Part shown: in pieces, positions 33,054 to 42,076 of the stretch | Layout: each line of letters opens with the position of its first letter | How positions within the stretch are numbered: position 1 is the stretch's first letter | DNA from: JBBQWT01 sp038210375 | GTDB lineage: Bacteria > Acidobacteriota > Terriglobia > Terriglobales > Acidobacteriaceae | Direction of reading: 5' to 3' | Length of the DNA: 64,000 nt | Assembly: GCA_038210375.1 (NCBI GenBank) | Contig: JBBQWT010000008.1 | Location: 1-64,000 of the forward strand | Position numbers and translations under genes: made by a program | The notes under the pieces: model-generated | What the model was told of the DNA's origin: nothing | Seen by the model: only the letters and a program-made list of their open reading frames with translations | Database searches by the model: none

Positions 33054-34106
33054 ATGGCAAAAAAAATTCCAGTGGGAATACTCGGCGCCACCGGCGTGGT
33101 CGGCCAGCGGTTGATCCAGATGCTGGAGAATCACCCGTGGTTTGAAGTCGCCTGGCTGGCCGCCTCCGACCGCTCGGCCGGACTTCCCTACGAGAGGGCG
33201 GCGCGCTGGCGCCTTTCCACTCCCTTGCCGCCACCGCTGGCGCGCATGAAAGTTTCTCCGGCTTCGCCGCGGGGTGCGCCGCGATTGGTGTTTGCGGCGC
33301 TTGACAGCGCCATTGCCCTTGACCTGGAGCCTCAGTTCGCGGCCGCCGGATGTGCGGTGGTCTCCAATTCCAGCGCGTTTCGCATGTATCCTGATGTGCC
33401 CCTGGTCATCCCCGAAGTGAACCCTTCGCATCTGGCGTTGATCGCCGCGCAATCCTGGCGAAAAAAAGGTGGCGGATTTATTTTGACCAATCCCAACTGC
33501 TCGGCCATTGGACTGGTCATGGCGCTGGCTCCCCTGCACGCCGAGTTCGGAATCGCGCAGGTGATGGTGGTCACCATGCAGGCGGTAAGCGGCGCGGGAT
33601 ACCCCGGCGTGGCCTCGCTCGACATCCTGGGGAACGTCGTGCCTTACGTATCCGGCGAGGAAGAAAAGATGGAGGCCGAAAGCCGAAAGCTGCTGGGCAA
33701 GGTCAGCGGCCGGAAGGTTACACCGGCTGGGTTCGCCATCAGCGCGCAATGCAACCGCGTCCCCGTGGAAGATGGGCATACCGAAAGCGTATCCATAAAA
33801 CTGCGGAAGCCCGCGGCGGACGCTGCCATCATTAAATCCTGGCGAGGCTTCACCGGAGCGGTGCACAAGCTCAAGCTGCCCAGCGCGCCGGCTCACCCCA
33901 TTTTTTACGATGAGGCGGCAGACCGGCCGCAGCCGCGCCTCGATGCCCTGCGCGGCGGCGGAATGTCGGCCACAGTGGGCAAGTTGCGGCCGTGTTCGGT
34001 GCTCGACTGGAAGTTCACCGTTCTTTCACACAACACGATTCGCGGCGCCGCCGGCGCCGCCGTCCTCAACGCCGAGCTTTTAAAGGCTGAAGGATATCTC
34101 GGCTGA
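33054..34106 (+). CDS. asd: Aspartate-semialdehyde dehydrogenase
   Basis: A 350-residue NADPH enzyme that reduces aspartyl phosphate to aspartate semialdehyde, the branch point to lysine, threonine and methionine. It starts KIPVGILGATGVVGQRLIQML. The catalytic Cys lies in LTNPNCSAIGLVMAL and the later motif is AISAQCNRVPVEDGHTESV, with HNTIRGAAGA at the C-terminus. The wording fits the archaeal/fungal-type ASADH branch rather than the E. coli type. It leads the asd-lysC-dapB-dapA-dapD run. Confidence 0.93.
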   Translation: MAKKIPVGILGATGVVGQRLIQMLENHPWFEVAWLAASDRSAGLPYERAARWRLSTPLPPPLARMKVSPASPRGAPRLVFAALDSAIALDLEPQFAAAGCAVVSNSSAFRMYPDVPLVIPEVNPSHLALIAAQSWRKKGGGFILTNPNCSAIGLVMALAPLHAEFGIAQVMVVTMQAVSGAGYPGVASLDILGNVVPYVSGEEEKMEAESRKLLGKVSGRKVTPAGFAISAQCNRVPVEDGHTESVSIKLRKPAADAAIIKSWRGFTGAVHKLKLPSAPAHPIFYDEAADRPQPRLDALRGGGMSATVGKLRPCSVLDWKFTVLSHNTIRGAAGAAVLNAELLKAEGYLG

Positions 34107-34156
34107 ATGTCTTCTCCACTTCCCAATTCGCACCGCGCGACTCTGGACCTGGCGCC

Positions 34157-35536
34157 ATGATCGTGATGAAGTTTGGCGGTACGTCGGTGGAAAACGCCAC
34201 CGCCATCGCCCGTAGCGCCGGGATTGTGCGCGGCCGCATTCCGCAGAAGCCGGTGGTCGTGGTCAGCGCGCTGGCCCGGGTGACCGACCAGCTCATCGCC
34301 ATGGCCCATGCGGCGGCCGGCAATGAACATCTCCCTTGGGCCGGCGTAACCTGTGCCGAGCTGCGCGAGCGCCACGCCGCCGCCGCGCGGGAGCTACTGG
34401 GAGGCGCCGAGCCCGCCACCGATCTCTGCGCCCAGCTCGACGACGACTTTCGCGAGCTCGAAGCCATCATCGGCGGCATTGCGGCCCTCAAGGAACTTAC
34501 CCCGCGTACCCTGGATAACGTGGCCGCCTTCGGTGAGCGATTGTCGAGCCGCCTGGTGGCGACGGCGTTCATTCACCTCGGCATTCCCAGCGCGCACGTC
34601 GATGCGCGGGATTGCATCGTCACTGACGGCACCCATACCCGCGCCGTGCCGGCATTCGATGAAATTCCCGAGCGCCTGCGCCTGTACGTGCAGCCGTTGC
34701 TCGACCAGGATGTGGTGCCGGTGATGGCCGGTTTTATCGGCAGTACCCAGGGCGGCATCACCACCACCCTGGGGCGCGGCGGCTCCGACTTCACCGCCGC
34801 CATCGTGGGCGCGGGCATGCTTGCGGAGAAGATCGAGATCTGGACCGACGTGGACGGCATGATGACCACCGATCCCAACCTGTGTGCGGACGCGCACCGC
34901 ATCAAGAGCATCAGCTTTGCCGAGGCCGCCGAGTTGGCCTACTTTGGGGCCAAGGTGATTCATCCCGCGACCCTGCTGCCGGCGGTGCAGACCAATATTC
35001 CGGTATTCATCTTGAACTCGCGCAATCCCGCGAGTGAAGGCACCAGAATCTCGGCGCGCGGCCCCGCGTGCAGGAATATTTTCAAAGCCATCGCCGCCAA
35101 GAAACGCATCACCATCGTCGATGTTGTGGCCACGCGAATGTTGATGGCCCATGGTTTTCTGCGGTCGATCTTTGAAGTGTTTGACCGTCACCGCTGCGCC
35201 GTGGACATGGTTTCTACTTCGGAAGTCAGCGTGTCGCTGACCGTCGATTCCAATGAGGCCATCCCCGCCATCGCCTCAGACCTGGCACGCCTGGCCGACG
35301 TCAAGTACGAAGGCCGCAAGGCCATCGTGTGCCTGGTGGGCGACAATATCCGCAACACGCCGGGCATTGCCGCCAAGGTCTTCAGCGCCATTCCCGAGAT
35401 GAAGGTGCGCATGATCTCCCAGGGAGCGTCAGAGATCAATATCAGCTTCGTGATCGACGAAACCGATGTCCCGGCCACCGTGCAGCTTCTGCACGCCGCA
35501 TTTTTCTCCGATCTGGATCGATCGGTATTCGACTGA
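34157..35536 (+). CDS. lysC: Aspartate kinase
   Basis: A 459-residue monofunctional aspartokinase, the first step of the aspartate pathway. It begins IVMKFGGTSVENATAIARSA. TTTLGRGGSDFTAAIVGA and EIWTDVDGMMTTDPN are the kinase motifs, followed by two ACT domains (residues 310-455, with SEVSVSLTVDS and PEMKVRMISQGASEINISFVI). ACT domains usually mean feedback inhibition, here probably by lysine because the neighbours make lysine. Length and layout match the E. coli LysC type. Confidence 0.95.
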   Translation: MIVMKFGGTSVENATAIARSAGIVRGRIPQKPVVVVSALARVTDQLIAMAHAAAGNEHLPWAGVTCAELRERHAAAARELLGGAEPATDLCAQLDDDFRELEAIIGGIAALKELTPRTLDNVAAFGERLSSRLVATAFIHLGIPSAHVDARDCIVTDGTHTRAVPAFDEIPERLRLYVQPLLDQDVVPVMAGFIGSTQGGITTTLGRGGSDFTAAIVGAGMLAEKIEIWTDVDGMMTTDPNLCADAHRIKSISFAEAAELAYFGAKVIHPATLLPAVQTNIPVFILNSRNPASEGTRISARGPACRNIFKAIAAKKRITIVDVVATRMLMAHGFLRSIFEVFDRHRCAVDMVSTSEVSVSLTVDSNEAIPAIASDLARLADVKYEGRKAIVCLVGDNIRNTPGIAAKVFSAIPEMKVRMISQGASEINISFVIDETDVPATVQLLHAAFFSDLDRSVFD

Positions 35537-35549
35537 GAAGTACGCGCTT

Positions 35550-36233
35550 ATGAAATTGCTGGTGTTAGGCAACGGCAAAACCGGCTCGCTGGTCAGCGAG
35601 GTAGCCCGTGAGCGCGGCCACAGTGTGACCGTACTCACCGGAGCCGACAACCCGCATGCCCGCGGCTTGAATGACGCATCACTGCGCGGGATCGATATGG
35701 TCATCGATTTCACCCGGCCCGATGCGGTGCTGGAAACCGTCGCCGCCTGTGCCCGCGCCGGGGCCAGCATGGTGGTGGGCACGACTGGCTGGTACGGTCA
35801 TCTCGATGAGGTACGGCGCACGGTTGCGGAGCACGGCATCGGATTTATTTGTGCCTCCAATTTTTCGGTGGGCATGAATTTGTTTTTCAAGCTGGCGGCG
35901 CAAGCGGCGACAGCAGCCGCCTACGGATACACGATTTCGATCACGGAGAAACATCATGCAGGAAAAAAAGATGCGCCTTCCGGCACCGCCATCACCCTGC
36001 AGCAGATCATTGCCAAACATCACGGCGGGCGGTCAGAAATCAACTCCCTTCGGGAAGGCGATTTCTCCGGCATCCACACCATCCGAATGGATTCCAGCGA
36101 AGACACCATTACCCTGACCCATGACGCCCACACCCGCCGCGGGTTTGCCACCGGCGCGCTGCGGGCCGCGGAGTGGCTGCACGGGAAGAAAGGCTTTTAC
36201 GACTTCAGTGAAACGCTCGAGATGGAAAAATAG
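35550..36233 (+). CDS. dapB: 4-Hydroxy-tetrahydrodipicolinate reductase
   Basis: A 227-residue reductase, shorter than the approximately 270-residue E. coli enzyme. It keeps the Rossmann start (KLLVLGNGKTGSLV), DMVIDFTRPDAVLE, the GTTGW motif, the ASNFSVGMNLFF segment and the active-site EKHHAGKKDAPSGTA with the catalytic His and Lys. The ATG at 35550 begins directly at the Rossmann strand and is 13 bases after the lysC stop. dapA follows after 24 bases. Confidence 0.93.
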   Translation: MKLLVLGNGKTGSLVSEVARERGHSVTVLTGADNPHARGLNDASLRGIDMVIDFTRPDAVLETVAACARAGASMVVGTTGWYGHLDEVRRTVAEHGIGFICASNFSVGMNLFFKLAAQAATAAAYGYTISITEKHHAGKKDAPSGTAITLQQIIAKHHGGRSEINSLREGDFSGIHTIRMDSSEDTITLTHDAHTRRGFATGALRAAEWLHGKKGFYDFSETLEMEK

Positions 36234-36257
36234 TTTGCATGCGAAGGCAAAAACTAA

Positions 36258-37184
36258 ATGATCCGCGCTAGAATCGGTCAACCTCCAATGGCCCGTAACT
36301 CAAAAAAATTGCATGGGTGCGGCACCGCCATGGTGACTCCGTTCCAATCGAACGGAGACATCGACGAGCCCGCGCTGCGGAAACTTGTAGATTGGCAAGT
36401 CACTTCCGGCATCGACTTCCTGGTGCCCTGCGGCACCACCGGCGAGACTCCTACGCTGAGCGGCGAGGAGTGGCTGCGGGTCATCAACATCACCATCGAC
36501 GTGGTGGCGGGCCGGGTGCCGGTGATGGCGGGCGCCACCTCCAACGCCACGCGTGAAGCGGTGCGGAAAGCGAAGACCATCAGCGACCTGCCGGGGGTTG
36601 ACGCTATTCTCAGCGCCTCGCCTTATTACAACAAGCCCACGCAGGAGGGCCAGTACCAGCATTTCAAGGCCATCGCCGCGGCGGTGAACAAGCCCATCAT
36701 TCTCTACAACGTTCCCGGCCGGACCGGGGTCAACATCGAGCCCGCAACCCTGGCCCGGCTGGCGGAAGTGCCGAACATCGCCGGAGTAAAGGAAGCCAGC
36801 GGCAACATGAGCCAGATCGCGGGCGTAATGAACGCGGTGCCGCCTGACTTTCTCGTCTTTTCAGGCGACGACGCGCTGACCCTGAGCGTGATCGCCGTGG
36901 GTGGCGTGGGAATCATCTCGGTGGCGTCCAACGAAATTCCCGCGGAGATGTCGCGCATGGCCTCCGCTGCCCTGGGTGGTGATTGGAACGAAGCGCGCGA
37001 GCTGCACGATAAATATTTGCCGTTGATGCAGGCGAATTTCATCGAATCGAATCCCATGCCGGTCAAAGCCGTGCTCGCCATGATGGGCCGGCTGCAAGAG
37101 AATTACCGCCTGCCAATGCTTCCGGTCAAAGACGAAACCCGCGCCGAGCTTACCAGGATTGCCCGCGCCGCCGGCCTGCTGTGA
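36258..37184 (+). CDS. dapA: 4-Hydroxy-tetrahydrodipicolinate synthase
   Basis: A TIM-barrel lyase of 308 residues that condenses pyruvate with aspartate semialdehyde. It has GCGTAMVTPFQSNG, the pyruvate loop CGTTGETPTL, the catalytic Tyr in SPYYNKPTQEGQYQHF, VPGRTGVNIEP, and the Schiff-base Lys in IAGVKEASGNM. The start at 36258 has AAGG ten bases upstream; an ATG at 36288 would start at MARNSKKLHG, closer to the normal family length, and is equally possible. Its stop overlaps the dapD start (GTGA), indicating translational coupling. Confidence 0.95.
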   Translation: MIRARIGQPPMARNSKKLHGCGTAMVTPFQSNGDIDEPALRKLVDWQVTSGIDFLVPCGTTGETPTLSGEEWLRVINITIDVVAGRVPVMAGATSNATREAVRKAKTISDLPGVDAILSASPYYNKPTQEGQYQHFKAIAAAVNKPIILYNVPGRTGVNIEPATLARLAEVPNIAGVKEASGNMSQIAGVMNAVPPDFLVFSGDDALTLSVIAVGGVGIISVASNEIPAEMSRMASAALGGDWNEARELHDKYLPLMQANFIESNPMPVKAVLAMMGRLQENYRLPMLPVKDETRAELTRIARAAGLL

Positions 37185-38035
37185 GCAGCCAGCCGGCGGC
37201 CGCAATGCAGGCGGAAATCGAGGCCCTTCTCGTCGAAACCAGCAAGGCCAGCTTTGATCGCGACCGCGCGCGCGAAATATTTGGCCGGTTTCGCGATGCC
37301 CTGTCCGCCGGCGCCATCCGCGCCGCCGAGCCCGAAGGTGATGGCTGGAAGGTGAATGCCTGGGTGAAGCGGGGTATCCTCGCGGGGTTCCGCATCGGCG
37401 AGCTCGTCGAAACCGGCGATCGCCAGGCCCTGTCGTTTGTCGACAAAGACACATTTCCGCCGCGCAATTTTCATCCCGGCGACAAAGTGCGCATCGTGCC
37501 CGGCGGTTCCGCAGTCCGTTCCGGGGCCTACGTTGCGCCCTCCGTCATCTGCATGCCGCCGATGTACATCAACGTCGGCGCTTACGTGGATGAAGGCTCG
37601 CTGATCGATTCTCACGCCCTGGTAGGCTCGTGCGCCCAGGTGGGAAGGCGGGTGCATCTCAGCGCCGCCGCCCAGATCGGCGGGGTGCTGGAACCGGTGA
37701 ACGCCCAGCCGGTGGTGATTGAGGATGACGTGATGGTGGGCGGCAATTGCGGCATCTACGAAGGTACCCGCGTGGGAAAGCGCGCGGTGCTGGGGTCGGG
37801 AACCATCCTCACCCGATCGACGCCGGTGTATGACATCGTGCACGAGCGCATCATCCGCGCCGAGGGCGGCGCCCCGTTGATGATTCCCGAAAATGCGGTG
37901 GTGGTTCCGGGCGCGCGCAACATCACGAAAGGCAAAGCGGTGGAGTGGGGCTTGTCGCTCTATACCCCGGTCATTGTGAAATACCGCGACCAGAAAACCG
38001 ATCAATCGATTGAACTTGAGGAATGGCTGCGCTGA
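37181..38035 (+). CDS. dapD: 2,3,4,5-Tetrahydropyridine-2,6-dicarboxylate N-succinyltransferase
   Basis: A 284-residue left-handed beta-helix acyltransferase with hexapeptide repeats (VAPSVICMPPMYINVGAYVDEGSLIDSHALVGSCAQVG) and an N-terminal helical domain (residues 1-90). It transfers succinyl from succinyl-CoA, so this organism uses the succinylase branch of lysine synthesis. The GTG start overlaps the dapA stop by four bases. The later genes of the branch (dapC, dapE, dapF) are not in the window. Confidence 0.94.
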   Translation: MSSQPAAAMQAEIEALLVETSKASFDRDRAREIFGRFRDALSAGAIRAAEPEGDGWKVNAWVKRGILAGFRIGELVETGDRQALSFVDKDTFPPRNFHPGDKVRIVPGGSAVRSGAYVAPSVICMPPMYINVGAYVDEGSLIDSHALVGSCAQVGRRVHLSAAAQIGGVLEPVNAQPVVIEDDVMVGGNCGIYEGTRVGKRAVLGSGTILTRSTPVYDIVHERIIRAEGGAPLMIPENAVVVPGARNITKGKAVEWGLSLYTPVIVKYRDQKTDQSIELEEWLR

Positions 38036-38077
38036 GAACTCGAAGATTTCGTTGAAACGCGAAAACTGGCGAAAAAA

Positions 38078-39463
38078 TTGTCGAAGACTAAAATTCTGAT
38101 CGCGTTCGGCCTGTTCGCCCTGCTGCTGGCAATGGCAGCCGGCTATGGGATGTTGCCCGCGGCGGCCGCTGCCAGCCTGCGATGGCTGGCGATTCTCCCG
38201 CTGGTCGTTTACGCGGTGCTACGGCGTTCGCTGACCGCCTGGATCCTGGTTTCCATGGTGGTGGGCGCCGAATTTGGCCATGACTTCCCCCACGCAGCCA
38301 TGGGCCTCCAGGTCCTGAGCCTGATCTTCCTCAAGCTGGTCAAAACCATCATCGCGCCGCTGATTTTCAGCACGCTGGTGGTGGGCATCGCCGGCCATTC
38401 CAACCTCAGGCAGGTCGGCCGCATGGGCGTCAAAGCCCTGATTTACTTTGAGGTCGTCACCACCCTGGCAATCTTCATTGGCCTGGCCGCCATCAACATC
38501 AGCCGCGCCGGAGTAGGCATCCAGATGCCCACCGAGGCGTCGGCTCCCGCGCGTCCCGATGCCCCGCCCGCCGCGCGCCAAACCGCCTCGGACATGATCC
38601 TGCACATCTTCCCCGAAAATATCGCCAAGTCGGTCGCCGAAGGGCAGATTCTGCAGGTGGTCGTCTTCAGCGTGATCTTCGCCATCGCATTGTCGCTGCT
38701 CAGCGCCGAGAAGCGCGCTCCGTTGCTGAACCTGGCGGAAGCCTTGTCGGAAACCATGTTCAAATTCACCAACCTGGTGATGTACCTGGCGCCGGTGGGA
38801 GTGGGCGCCGCCATCGCTTACACCGTGGGACACATGGGCCTCGGCATCCTGGTCAACCTGCTCAAGCTGCTGGCTACGCTCTACGCTGCGCTGCTGGCGT
38901 TCATCCTGCTAGTGCTGCTGCCCATCGCGCTGGCTGCGCGCGTGCCGCTGCGCGAATTCATCAAGGCCATCGCCAAGCCGGTATCCATCGCCTTCGCCAC
39001 CACCAGTTCCGAGGCCGCGTTGCCCAGCGCCATGGAAGCGATGGAAGCCATCGGCGTTCCGCGCCCCATCGTCGCCTTCGTCATGCCCACCGGTTACAGC
39101 TTCAACCTCGATGGCAGCACGCTCTATCTCTCGTTGGCCGCGGTCTTCGTAGCCCAGGCCGCCGGCATTCACCTCGACTTCGGCCAGCAGTTAGTGATGG
39201 TGGCCACCATCATGCTGGCCAGCAAAGGCATCGCCGGCGTTCCCCGCTCGACCCTGGTCATCCTCCTGGGCATGGCGCAGTCGTTCAATCTTCCGCTGGA
39301 ACCGATATTCATTATCCTCGGCGTGGATACCCTGATGGATATGGGCCGAACCTCGGTCAACGTGGTTGGCAATTGCCTGGCTACGGTGGTGGTGGCGCGA
39401 TGGGAAGGCGAGTTCGGCAAGGACATTCCTTCGCCGGTGGTTGTGGAGGCGGTGGAGTCGTAG
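38078..39463 (+). CDS. Dicarboxylate/amino acid:cation symporter (DAACS family)
   Basis: A 461-residue membrane protein of the GltP/DctA type. It has the hairpin motif TTSSEAALPSAMEAM, the PTGYSFNLDGSTLYLSLAAVFVAQ core and a DMGRTSVNVVGNCLAT C-terminal helix, which bind glutamate or C4-dicarboxylates with Na+ or H+. A periplasmic insert rich in Pro and Ala (residues 150-175) is longer than usual. The TTG at 38078 is the likely start. The close spacing (42 bases) after dapD may place it in the lysine operon, supplying aspartate or glutamate, but that is inference. Confidence 0.9.
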   Translation: MSKTKILIAFGLFALLLAMAAGYGMLPAAAAASLRWLAILPLVVYAVLRRSLTAWILVSMVVGAEFGHDFPHAAMGLQVLSLIFLKLVKTIIAPLIFSTLVVGIAGHSNLRQVGRMGVKALIYFEVVTTLAIFIGLAAINISRAGVGIQMPTEASAPARPDAPPAARQTASDMILHIFPENIAKSVAEGQILQVVVFSVIFAIALSLLSAEKRAPLLNLAEALSETMFKFTNLVMYLAPVGVGAAIAYTVGHMGLGILVNLLKLLATLYAALLAFILLVLLPIALAARVPLREFIKAIAKPVSIAFATTSSEAALPSAMEAMEAIGVPRPIVAFVMPTGYSFNLDGSTLYLSLAAVFVAQAAGIHLDFGQQLVMVATIMLASKGIAGVPRSTLVILLGMAQSFNLPLEPIFIILGVDTLMDMGRTSVNVVGNCLATVVVARWEGEFGKDIPSPVVVEAVES

Positions 39464-39527
39464 GTTTTGCGGAATGCTTGCAGACTTACCAGTTCGCTGT
39501 GCACCGATCGGAATCATCAGGAGTTTT

Positions 39528-40160
39528 GTGGCGCGACAGCTTCTATGGTGCCTGCTCATTCTGGCTGGGCTGAGTGCAGGCGACACATTCCCGGACAATG
39601 ACCGGCAGCAGATCGATACGCTGATCCGGTCTTTCGCGGCCACCATGGCGAAGGCCGGGGATCCTGCCCCCTTTCTCAGCCCAACAGTTCGTGGCGACCT
39701 TCGCCCTCGGGAAATTGAACTTGTCAGAAAGTCCTATACGGAGTTCACCGTTTCTGACTATTCAATTGATCGAGATCTTATTTTTTCGGATGCAAACCAT
39801 GCCGATTTGAAGTTATCGGTGTCTTATCAAACACGGCACTTGTCGCAACAGTCAGAAACGACGATCCACTTCGAAAAAGTTGCGGGCGCCTAGTACATTG
39901 CTGACTTTTCGTTCTTAAAGTTCGATTGGACCCTGACCATCGCGATGTCCGCCTTTGGAGTCTTATACGGGGTGGTAGTTTTGGGTTACTTCAACCACTG
40001 GCGAAGGCGGAGGTTTCCAGATCGCACCAGTGAATGCATTTGGCTTATGTTGAACTTCACGCCGATTGGCTGGATTTTGTATCCCCTCCTTAAACCGTGG
40101 CGGGAGGGTAGTCTGGCAAAGTTCCGACGCCCATCAGGGCGCGAACCCCCGAATGCCTAG
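39528..40160 (+). pseudogene. Secreted/membrane protein interrupted by an in-frame TAG
   Basis: The frame starts at GTG 39528 (AGGAG at 39518-39522) with a signal-like segment (RQLLWCLLILAGLSAG) and an NTF2-like periplasmic domain (DRQQIDTLIRSFAATM, then YTEFTVSDYSIDRDL). It stops at TAG 39891-39893, then continues in exactly the same frame with YIADFSFLKFDW, an ATG at 39945 and two hydrophobic segments (FGVLYGVVVLGYF; LMLNFTPIGWILYPLL) to 40160. NTF2-like domains commonly end in a W-Y-I-x-D-F strand, so TAG probably replaced TGG. It could be a decayed gene or two separate proteins; TAG is a normal stop elsewhere in the window. Confidence 0.7.
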
Positions 40161-40194
40161 GTTCTGATCGGGCAGGGCAGCACGAGGAGTTACC

Positions 40195-40689
40195 GTGTCG
40201 AAAAAAACAATGGCAGGAATCGGAGTGCTTATCCTTCTAGTGATCATCTCTGTGTCAGCAGCGGCGCGACCAGGACAAATAGATAGAGGCGGAGAATGGC
40301 TGTCGTGGAGTCCGCAGCAGCGAGCTACATACGTTGATGGCTTTATATCGGGCTATCTTCAAGGGTCCCACCGAGCTTGTGATGACGCGGATGAACTCTT
40401 CGAGGTCGGGAAGATGCATCGATTGGGGCATGGACAATATCCAGGAGAGATGCCTTCCGCTCGCTGTCTCGCACGTGTGGAGACATATTCGAAAACTAGG
40501 TACACAGAAACGTCGGGGCCTGACTTCAGCGCATATTCCGGCGTGATCACTGAGTTCTATACAAGGTATCCCCAGTACGGTGGCATCCCTTTCGTGAATC
40601 TCATGAAAGCGCTGAGTGACCGCAACCACAGGACTTCATCCCAGCTCTACCAGATGGCGTTGCAAGGTCAACTGCGCCCACTTCGTTGA
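40195..40689 (+). CDS. Small secreted protein, Rap1a/Tai-like layout, paralogue A
   Basis: A 164-residue protein with a signal peptide (MAGIGVLILLVIISVSAAA), a WLSWSP motif, a helix TYVDGFISGYLQGSHRAC, a second Cys (ARCLARV) and a C-terminal helical pair (VITEFYTRYPQYGGIPFVNLMKAL). The pattern GF-x2-GY-x2-G...C, then a FY-x2-YP helix resembles the Rap1a/Tai immunity fold, where secreted partners neutralise amidase effectors; similarity is by eye and no toxin gene is adjacent. It pairs with the paralogue 97 bases downstream. The base composition is lower in GC than the surrounding core genes. GTG start at 40195. Confidence 0.65.
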   Translation: MSKKTMAGIGVLILLVIISVSAAARPGQIDRGGEWLSWSPQQRATYVDGFISGYLQGSHRACDDADELFEVGKMHRLGHGQYPGEMPSARCLARVETYSKTRYTETSGPDFSAYSGVITEFYTRYPQYGGIPFVNLMKALSDRNHRTSSQLYQMALQGQLRPLR

Positions 40690-40786
40690 GTTGAAGCTGA
40701 GGTCCGTTTACACGAGAAATGCGGCTCTCGCATTCCGTACATAAGTACTTTTAAGGACAAGCCTTCGTTTCTGAAAGGAACCAACA

Positions 40787-41281
40787 ATGAAAATTGTCGA
40801 GAAGTTAGTGTTCGCACTTCTGCTTCTCACAGTAGTATCCAACCCCATGAATACATCTGCGCAGGCCGTTCCCAGGAAGCGAGTTGGGACAAGATTCCCT
40901 GCGTCGCGTGTGAACTTCCAGGGCGACATCTGGTTGACCTGGCTGAACCCTATTCGGGTGTGGTTCGTCGAAAGCGCGCTTATCGGGTACGAGGTGGGTT
41001 ATGGTGATGGCTGCGCAGACGCAATGGCGCCCATGGAGAGAATGCGACCCCACGGTAGACAAAAAGAGAACGGGCTTTGCCCCAACAGGCTCCGGCTCCA
41101 TCACAAGGCGGTCGAATATACCATCCAAGTCAATGACTTCTATACGAAGTACCCTGAAGATCGGGATATCCCGATCGCATTTCTGCTCGCGGATCTTATT
41201 GCCGCAAAACCGAAGACTTTCGAGGAAATTCATCGGTTCTACATACATGAGCCGATTCATTGGTTTCCTTCACAAAAATAG
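40787..41281 (+). CDS. Small secreted protein, Rap1a/Tai-like layout, paralogue B
   Basis: A 164-residue secreted protein with a signal peptide (LVFALLLLTVVSNPMNTSAQA), IWLTWLNP, a helix ALIGYEVGYGDGCADAM, a second Cys (GLCPNRL) and VNDFYTKYPEDRDIPIAFLLADL. It aligns block by block with paralogue A (W-L-x-W, GY-x2-G, Cys, FYT+YP, IP helix) and has identical length, though the sequences are strongly diverged. The spacing suggests an old tandem duplication. AAAGGAACC precedes the ATG. Function is unknown. Confidence 0.65.
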   Translation: MKIVEKLVFALLLLTVVSNPMNTSAQAVPRKRVGTRFPASRVNFQGDIWLTWLNPIRVWFVESALIGYEVGYGDGCADAMAPMERMRPHGRQKENGLCPNRLRLHHKAVEYTIQVNDFYTKYPEDRDIPIAFLLADLIAAKPKTFEEIHRFYIHEPIHWFPSQK

Positions 41282-41298
41282 AATTTCAGGGTTGCTCA

Positions 41299-41757
41299 AT
41301 GAACCATCGGATGCCAACGCATAGGCTGCTGCGAAAGGCAATTGGGTTGGCGATGATATGTCTGTTGGCCGCCACCCATACCATCGGCTCGGGCTCCGCC
41401 AGAAAGCACCCAGAGATCATGAAGGTTGGCATGCCGGCTTTGCTCGCTTAGCCACAAAAGTACAACGGTAAAGTCAATCGCACCATTGGATATCTGTTTC
41501 TACAATCGGACGCTGATGCTTTGTTATTCCGGGAAGAAGACCTCCAAATTCCACTGGTGAAAGACTCGTTTGCGATGGAATTGACTCAGGAGCAAAGGCG
41601 GGAGTTCAAGAAGCTCAACCTGACGTACGTAATGGTCGAGGGAACTTTGCGGTCACAGGGATCGGACGGTCCCGCGCTGAAGAGTGGAACAATCAGACAC
41701 ATAACAATGGTGCATGGGTGGAAACCCTTGATCCCGTTCGAGCCGAGCAAAAAGTGA
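41299..41757 (+). pseudogene. Secreted protein interrupted by an in-frame TAG
   Basis: The frame opens at ATG 41299 with a signal peptide (AIGLAMICLLAATHTIGSG) and VGMPALLA, stops at TAG 41449-41451, and continues in the same frame with PQKYNGKVNRTIGYLFLQ and later LNLTYVMVEGTLRS to 41757. The joined reading resembles secreted proteins with a (P)-x-KY-x-GK-x2-R-x2-G-(Y/F)-L start to a beta-barrel domain, so the TAG sits inside one domain. It is the second TAG interruption within 1.6 kb. Point-mutation decay is the simplest reading; sequencing error or suppression are alternatives. Confidence 0.7.
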
Positions 41758-42076
41758 CGATATTCGCGGATGATAAGGTTTGCGGGGCGTACCAACGGCA
41801 AGCGCAAAAGAAAGCGCTAGGTCCTTCGCTCAAACAAGAAGCAAGAGCTCGCTCCAGGATGACAAGGGTAGTAGCTTTTTAGCTTGCCAATTTCACCTTA
41901 TGCAAATTCTTGAGACTCGTGGAAGGGCAAAGGACGGATGCAATCTGCCGTTGACAAGATCGCGGAGCGGCCATCACCCAACGACAACGTGTTAGCATTA
42001 ACTCTGCCGCCGATAATTTCTTTCTGCTGATTTTTTCCCCGCACTTTCGGTTCTGATCGGCAAGCCTGGTATCTGA
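41758..42076. other. Gene-free spacer with a dispersed-repeat copy
   Basis: 319 bases of lower GC between the interrupted gene and rnj. The 26 bases at 41838-41863 recur with three mismatches at 49116-49141 in the same orientation, so a family of short dispersed repeats is present. Otherwise no gene, terminator or tRNA is seen. A TTGACA at 41951-41956 lacks a -10 at proper distance. Confidence 0.5.

Noticed and set aside
39891..41451. Genome-wide TAG recoding (for example pyrrolysine)
   Set aside because: TAG is the normal stop of several core genes in the window, and the interrupted genes are accessory and low-GC.
41780..41995. 71-codon frame before rnj
   Set aside because: Spans the dispersed repeat and has no protein character.
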